From Trochalopteron elliotii (Eukaryota > Chordata > Aves > Passeriformes > Leiothrichidae): a stretch of 64,000 nucleotides of DNA. The position numbers and the translations under genes were made by a program. Below the pieces are notes generated by a model. It was not told the origin of the DNA. It saw nothing but the letters and a program-made list of their open reading frames with translations, and made no database searches. This document shows, in pieces, positions 60,701-64,000 of the stretch. Position 1 is the stretch's first letter, and each line of letters starts with the position of its first letter. Location of the stretch: positions 2,066,708 through 2,130,707 of the forward strand of contig JANPWX010000055.1 of assembly GCA_024734555.1 (NCBI GenBank), written 5' to 3'.

Positions 60701-62809
60701 GGATCAGTGAGACAAAACTTTTATCAATTTGAGGACATTTATTTGCATATTCAGCTGAGATTAAACTACTGGATGTGATTATTGAGGAATATATTTACCC
60801 AGACAGATGCCTTGTAAAATAAACACTGAACAAGTAGTGTCAAGAGGTGGAAGGCACAACACACTTCTTAAACTGACTGTAGTTTTGTCACTCTGCCCAA
60901 CAAATGAGAAGGGAATCAGTACTGAACAACCAGGTTGGATGTGTTATTCAGTTCAGGTGTTTAGGTGATAGTATCTGTGCTGCAAGTAGATTTAGGATCT
61001 GTTAGGCCAATGTATCAGATGCAGTCCAGTTTGAGCTGGGCATGGGTAGCTTAGTGCCTTGTGGTGAAGCTGCAGGTACACATGGGTTAGGCCACCCTCT
61101 GGAGTTACTGCAGTGACCTCAACATGGCCTGTGAGGTCCAACATGCTGTTGGTTAGTGCTACTGCCTGCTGCCAATGTTTTTTTCCTGAAGAGGAGAAAG
61201 CAGCTCACTGGCGTGGTGAAAGCAGTGCCATATACACACGTTTGCTTGGCTGTTTCTTTTAGAGCTCGTAGCCCAATGCACCTTTGCTTAGTGTAGCAAG
61301 GTGTTCCTTTCTGACAGCTTTCCCTTCTCTCTGCAGCAATACTGCTACTTGCCCAAGGCAGACATCTTTGCCCTGGCACTCACGGTGGCTCTGGCAGCCG
61401 GGGCAGCGCCGCTGCCTCACAACGGGGCCCTGTGGCACCACATCCGCAAAGGCAACATCCCACCCCTCCCCCAGAACCTTCCCCACCGTTTTCTTGAGCT
61501 CCTGAAGGTGAGGAAGCAGTCTTGACAGGATGATGGCTTTTGCATCTGGCACTTGACAGGAGTGTTAAACTCTGAACTCCTTTGCCTTCTAGCTCATGAT
61601 CCATCCTGATCCAGTGCAAAGACCTTCTGCCACAGCTCTCACCAAACACCCTGTTCTCCGTCCTTCATGTGGAAAAGCTGTGCAGCTCCAGGAGCAGCTA
61701 AATGTGGAGAAATGCAAGACTGCCATGCTGGAAAGGTAGGACTGGCATGGGCATGAAGGGGAGAAGGCATGGGCACAACAGTGCTGGTCACCAGCTTTGA
61801 ATGGAGGGTGGTAGTGCTGGGAGAATGCATGTGCAGAAATCTCTGGTCAGCTCCTGTTTGGAGCTGGGGACATGATGGGGATGTAAAACAGGGACTTGCA
61901 GTGCCCAGGCAGCAGTTGTGCTTCAGCTCTTGCTTGGAGGAGCTGCTGGCTGAGTTACAACAGTGAACTTGTGAGCTTCTTGCAACCACTGGTGGTGCAA
62001 AATGCTGATACAACCTGCAGCCAGTGGGCAGATGAGGAATTGATGTGCTGAGATAGTGGGCTAAGCACAGAAGGAAGAGAACTATCAGGTGGTGGCAGAT
62101 ATCCTTTTTTTCCCTTGCTGTTGGCAGTAGTGTTTCAAGGCACTGGGATCTAAGAATTGCCCCACAACCCCTCTAAGTACAGTAGTCATCTGAGGAGTAG
62201 GTTTTCTGTGTAGACAGAAGAATGAATGCTCTGGAAGAACAGCAAGTACTAGGGAAGAAAGGAAATGGAAAGGAAGCATATGTCTATTTATGTATTTGTG
62301 CTGCATGAGATGACGTTGATCTAAGTTAAACCATTGTCAGATATCTGAAACAATGGAAGAAAAGCTGTGCTAGGGGTTCCTCATTCTGGTGCCAGTGTGT
62401 TGCTGACCTGATACATAGTTTTCTTCTGGTAAATCATCAGAATTCATATCCTTTCAAGCGGAAACTCTAGAGACAGCTACAGTAATCTTAATGTTACTCT
62501 CTGGGCCAAGAAGTTGCCCCCTTCCAGCAGTGCTGGAGTATTACAGTAACCCTCTTGTGCAAGATTGTTCATAGTTGGCTTCTGTAGCTGATGGGGATTC
62601 ATGCATGACATGGTTTTCTTCCTCTCTTCTTCCTTCCATCTCCCCCCTGCAGGGAACTTAAAGCAGCTCGCCTTGCCCAGACCCTCATGAAGGACCAAGC
62701 CTTAGGAAGTGCCAAGTTACAAGAGTCTGAAACCTCTTCTAAGCAGAAGAGCAAGCGTCTGGTGGGAGGGAAGAGCTGTCGCTCGTTTAGCTTTACTCTG
62801 GGTTACTGA
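51410..62809 (+). CDS. WEE2: WEE2 oocyte meiosis-inhibiting CDK1 tyrosine kinase
   Basis: WEE2 phosphorylates CDK1 on Tyr15 to hold oocytes in prophase arrest and helps them leave metaphase II. Eleven coding exons: 51410-51742, 54455-54654, 55186-55234, 56825-56997, 57653-57774, 59036-59182, 59940-60041, 60369-60454, 61337-61507, 61593-61735, 62653-62809. They join in one frame of 560 codons (human 567) with GT-AG introns throughout. The N-terminal region (1-194) is poorly conserved apart from [10 protein letters not shown]. The kinase domain has the glycine loop GVGEFGSV (218-225), the catalytic lysine in YAIKRS (K240), the Wee-type catalytic loop HLDIKPSN (D338), DLG (377-379) and [10 protein letters not shown]. 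The Wee-type HLD and DLG replace HRD and DFG, as expected. The tail has KRLVGGK. The start was chosen because MDDWD matches human MDDKD and has A at -3 and G at +4. Confidence 0.96.
52630..53185 (+). mobile_element. Decayed solo LTR of an endogenous retrovirus
   Basis: The segment matches the pattern I recall for an avian LTR family common in songbirds and other Neoaves. Landmarks are ATCCTGGCTGTGGGTGGAG and TTAATTTTC near the left end, a TATA-like ACATATAA at 52873-52880, GGTGGTGAGCAATTG, TCTCAACCCACAGG, CCCATCCCACTGGG and a right end GCTGAGGTTAAACCATGATA. No internal retroviral genes flank it, so it is a solo LTR. It lies in sense orientation in WEE2 intron 1. The terminal bases are mutated, the canonical poly(A) signal is not evident and no clear target-site duplication is seen. 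The exact family needs a repeat library. Confidence 0.75.
54455..54654 (+). CDS. WEE2: WEE2 coding exon 2
   Basis: 200 nt. It encodes [35 protein letters not shown] and the conserved [15 protein letters not shown]. The following GKRKARGE is basic. Confidence 0.95.
55186..55234 (+). CDS. WEE2: WEE2 coding exon 3 (49 nt)
   Basis: 49 nt. It completes a Leu codon and encodes [16 protein letters not shown], a variable linker before the kinase domain. It is supported by a TGTTTTAG acceptor, a GTGAGT donor and exact phase on both sides. Confidence 0.88.
56825..56997 (+). CDS. WEE2: WEE2 coding exon 4 (kinase N-lobe)
   Basis: 173 nt. It encodes [40 protein letters not shown] and [11 protein letters not shown]. 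It contains the ATP-binding glycine loop and catalytic lysine. Confidence 0.96.
57653..57774 (+). CDS. WEE2: WEE2 coding exon 5
   Basis: 122 nt. It encodes [40 protein letters not shown] and a split Gly. It carries the alpha-C helix Glu (REVYAHA) and hinge. Confidence 0.96.
59036..59182 (+). CDS. WEE2: WEE2 coding exon 6 (catalytic loop)
   Basis: 147 nt. It encodes [40 protein letters not shown] and LVHLDIKP, the Wee-family catalytic loop. It ends with a split Ser codon. Confidence 0.96.
59879..59899. repeat. 9-bp hairpin near WEE2 exon 7 acceptor
   Basis: GTCAGGCTG at 59879-59887 pairs with CAGCCTGAC at 59891-59899 around a CTG loop, about 40 nt before the exon at 59940. It is short enough to be chance. 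Confidence 0.6.
59940..60041 (+). CDS. WEE2: WEE2 coding exon 7 (acidic insert)
   Basis: 102 nt. It encodes [20 protein letters not shown] and [13 protein letters not shown]. The acidic stretch between the catalytic loop and DLG is a typical Wee-kinase insert and is shorter than I recall for human WEE2. Confidence 0.94.
60369..60454 (+). CDS. WEE2: WEE2 coding exon 8 (DLG motif)
   Basis: 86 nt. It encodes [20 protein letters not shown] and LANEILQE, which is the Wee-type DLG magnesium-binding motif and activation segment. Donor GTACAA. Confidence 0.96.
61337..61507 (+). CDS. WEE2: WEE2 coding exon 9
   Basis: 171 nt, phase 0 at both ends. It encodes [40 protein letters not shown] and [17 protein letters not shown]. 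It is noticeably GC-richer than the neighbouring exons. Confidence 0.96.
61593..61735 (+). CDS. WEE2: WEE2 coding exon 10
   Basis: 143 nt. It encodes [40 protein letters not shown] and CKTAMLE, the end of the kinase domain followed by a coiled-coil-like helix. Confidence 0.95.
62653..62809 (+). CDS. WEE2: WEE2 terminal coding exon with stop
   Basis: 157 nt ending TGA at 62807-62809. It encodes [20 protein letters not shown], a Ser/Lys-rich linker and [18 protein letters not shown]. The KRLVGGK motif matches the human tail; the last residues are shorter than in human. Confidence 0.95.
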
Positions 62810-63885
62810 ATTTCTGTGTTGTCCAAAGACTGCTGAATGGCCCTGTGAAAGCAGAGGGTCTGCACAGACCAATGCCCCATATTGTCTCCCTGTCATTTTC
62901 TTTTTGTTTGGCTCCCCCCCCACCTTAGTTATGATGAGATGTTGGCTGAGAAAAGAATGACTGGCTTATAAGTGTTGAATCATGTGAATTAAGCTTGTCC
63001 TCAGTCTTTTACCTGTCTTATTTCTTGTGTAACTGGCCTTGCTATAGACTCTGTAACTCTGCTGTGACAAAAGGATGTTTTTTCTATTCACTTCCCTCTT
63101 TCTTGAGTTGGACCCTGTTGCTGGTGATTTTTCTGATCTTAACACTTGGGCTGACTTTAGAGGGGTGATAATGGCTGTACAGGGAGACAGCATCTATAGC
63201 TGGCCCCTTCTAGGAACAAGTAGGCAGAGACTATGGCAGCTAGTTTTAGCTACACATCAGGAGCCAGGCTGGTTACACAGCCGTCCTGGGGAGCTCAGGA
63301 TGCAGCTGGAGTGTTTCACTGAGGGGGGACACAGAGTAATAGGAAATACTTTGAGTTAACGAGTGGGAGATGAAGAAAAACATTATTTCGAATGTCAGCA
63401 ACAAAACTTTTGTAACTGGCTGTGCTCTAACAGACTAGTCCCTGATGCCTGACTTGTTTTCTGTCAGCTGGGGAGGACTGCTTGTTCGTGTGGGGGAGAC
63501 AACTGCAGTGTGTTGGGTCTGTCTGTACCCGTTTTCCCTCTAGTATCTTGCACATGGTGCAGCTGCCTGCCTGTGAACTGCAGCCTTTCAGCAAAGATGA
63601 GGGCAATTAGAAAGGGCTTTTTAGCTTTTTGGAGTTGCCCATGTTAATGGTGGTAACGTGTTTTGTATCTGAGCCCTCAAACCCTTCCCCCTCTCCCCGC
63701 TAAAGGTAACTTTGGGAGTCCTTGTCGCTTGTTTGTGTTAGTTGTGCAGAGCGCCGCACTGTTACGAGGGAGAGCTTGGTCATTCGGTTATTTCCAGGTT
63801 TTACTGGTTTATGATATTGCACACGCCGGCTTTTAACTGTTAGATCCTATGGTTTCGTGCGAATAAAGGTTTTATCACTTTTTTA
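62810..63885 (+). other. WEE2: WEE2 3' UTR
   Basis: About 1.05 kb of sequence after the stop with no further coding match and no earlier AATAAA. The end is inferred from the poly(A) signal at 63862. Confidence 0.7.
63862..63867 (+). terminator. WEE2: WEE2 poly(A) signal AATAAA
   Basis: A canonical AATAAA in GCGAATAAAGG, with T-rich sequence downstream. It is the only canonical hexamer between the WEE2 stop and the next promoter-like segment. Confidence 0.7.
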
Positions 63886-63919
63886 ACCGATGACGGAGTG
63901 ACGGAATTTTGTTGGTTTA

Positions 63920-64000
63920 TTTTTCCCTCCGCGGTCCCTGGGTGCCCCGTGGGCGAGGGGCGGGTGGCGGGGCCGGGGCGCGTTTCCGCCCGGAACCTCC
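63920..64000 (+). promoter_or_regulatory. CpG-island start, probable promoter of next gene (SSBP1 by synteny)
   Basis: Composition changes abruptly to GC-rich with dense CpGs and GC boxes (GGGGCGGG near 63957, GGGGCCGGGG after). In human, SSBP1 follows WEE2 in the same orientation. No SSBP1 coding sequence is visible before the window ends, so the gene assignment is inference. Confidence 0.5.

Noticed and set aside
1..64000. A novel multi-gene defence, biosynthetic or mobile system
   Set aside because: The window is an ordinary vertebrate syntenic block. No operons, CRISPR repeats, clustered novel ORFs or intact mobile elements were seen.

Overview
This is a vertebrate nuclear window, almost certainly from a bird. 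Three multi-exon genes with canonical GT-AG introns match AGK, DENND11 (KIAA1147/LCHN) and WEE2. They lie in the same order as on human 7q34, with introns far more compact than in mammals. The interspersed repeats are avian: two CR1 LINE 3' ends and one decayed solo LTR that resembles LTRs common in songbirds and other Neoaves. A passerine or other neoavian bird is my best guess. This rests on recalled family patterns, not on a database search.

Layout. Positions 1-4536 are a 5' intron of AGK; its start-codon exon is upstream of the window. AGK (+) runs from 4537 to 31764 in 14 coding exons that join in one open frame, and its 3' UTR ends near 32.1 kb. Positions 32.1-38.2 kb hold the converging 3' ends of AGK and DENND11, plus a short chain of exon-like segments I cannot assign. 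DENND11 (-) has eight coding exons between 38216 and 43303. Its first coding exon is missing and probably falls in the 319-base N gap (47317-47635), next to a CpG island at 47.6-48.0 kb. WEE2 (+) starts at 51410, ends at 62809 and encodes 560 residues with all kinase motifs intact. Its 3' UTR runs to a poly(A) signal at 63862. The last ~80 bases are a CpG-rich promoter-like segment, by synteny probably that of SSBP1.

The genes are functionally unrelated neighbours. AGK is a mitochondrial lipid kinase and TIM22 subunit, DENND11 a DENN-domain protein and WEE2 the oocyte CDK1-inhibitory kinase. I found no new multi-gene system, tRNA, rRNA or CRISPR array. The observations worth a second look are the unassigned exon chain at 32.4-34.2 kb, a four-copy 36-bp minisatellite whose unit contains a palindromic kappaB consensus, several perfect intronic hairpins, and a TATA/CCAAT/E-box cluster upstream of WEE2.
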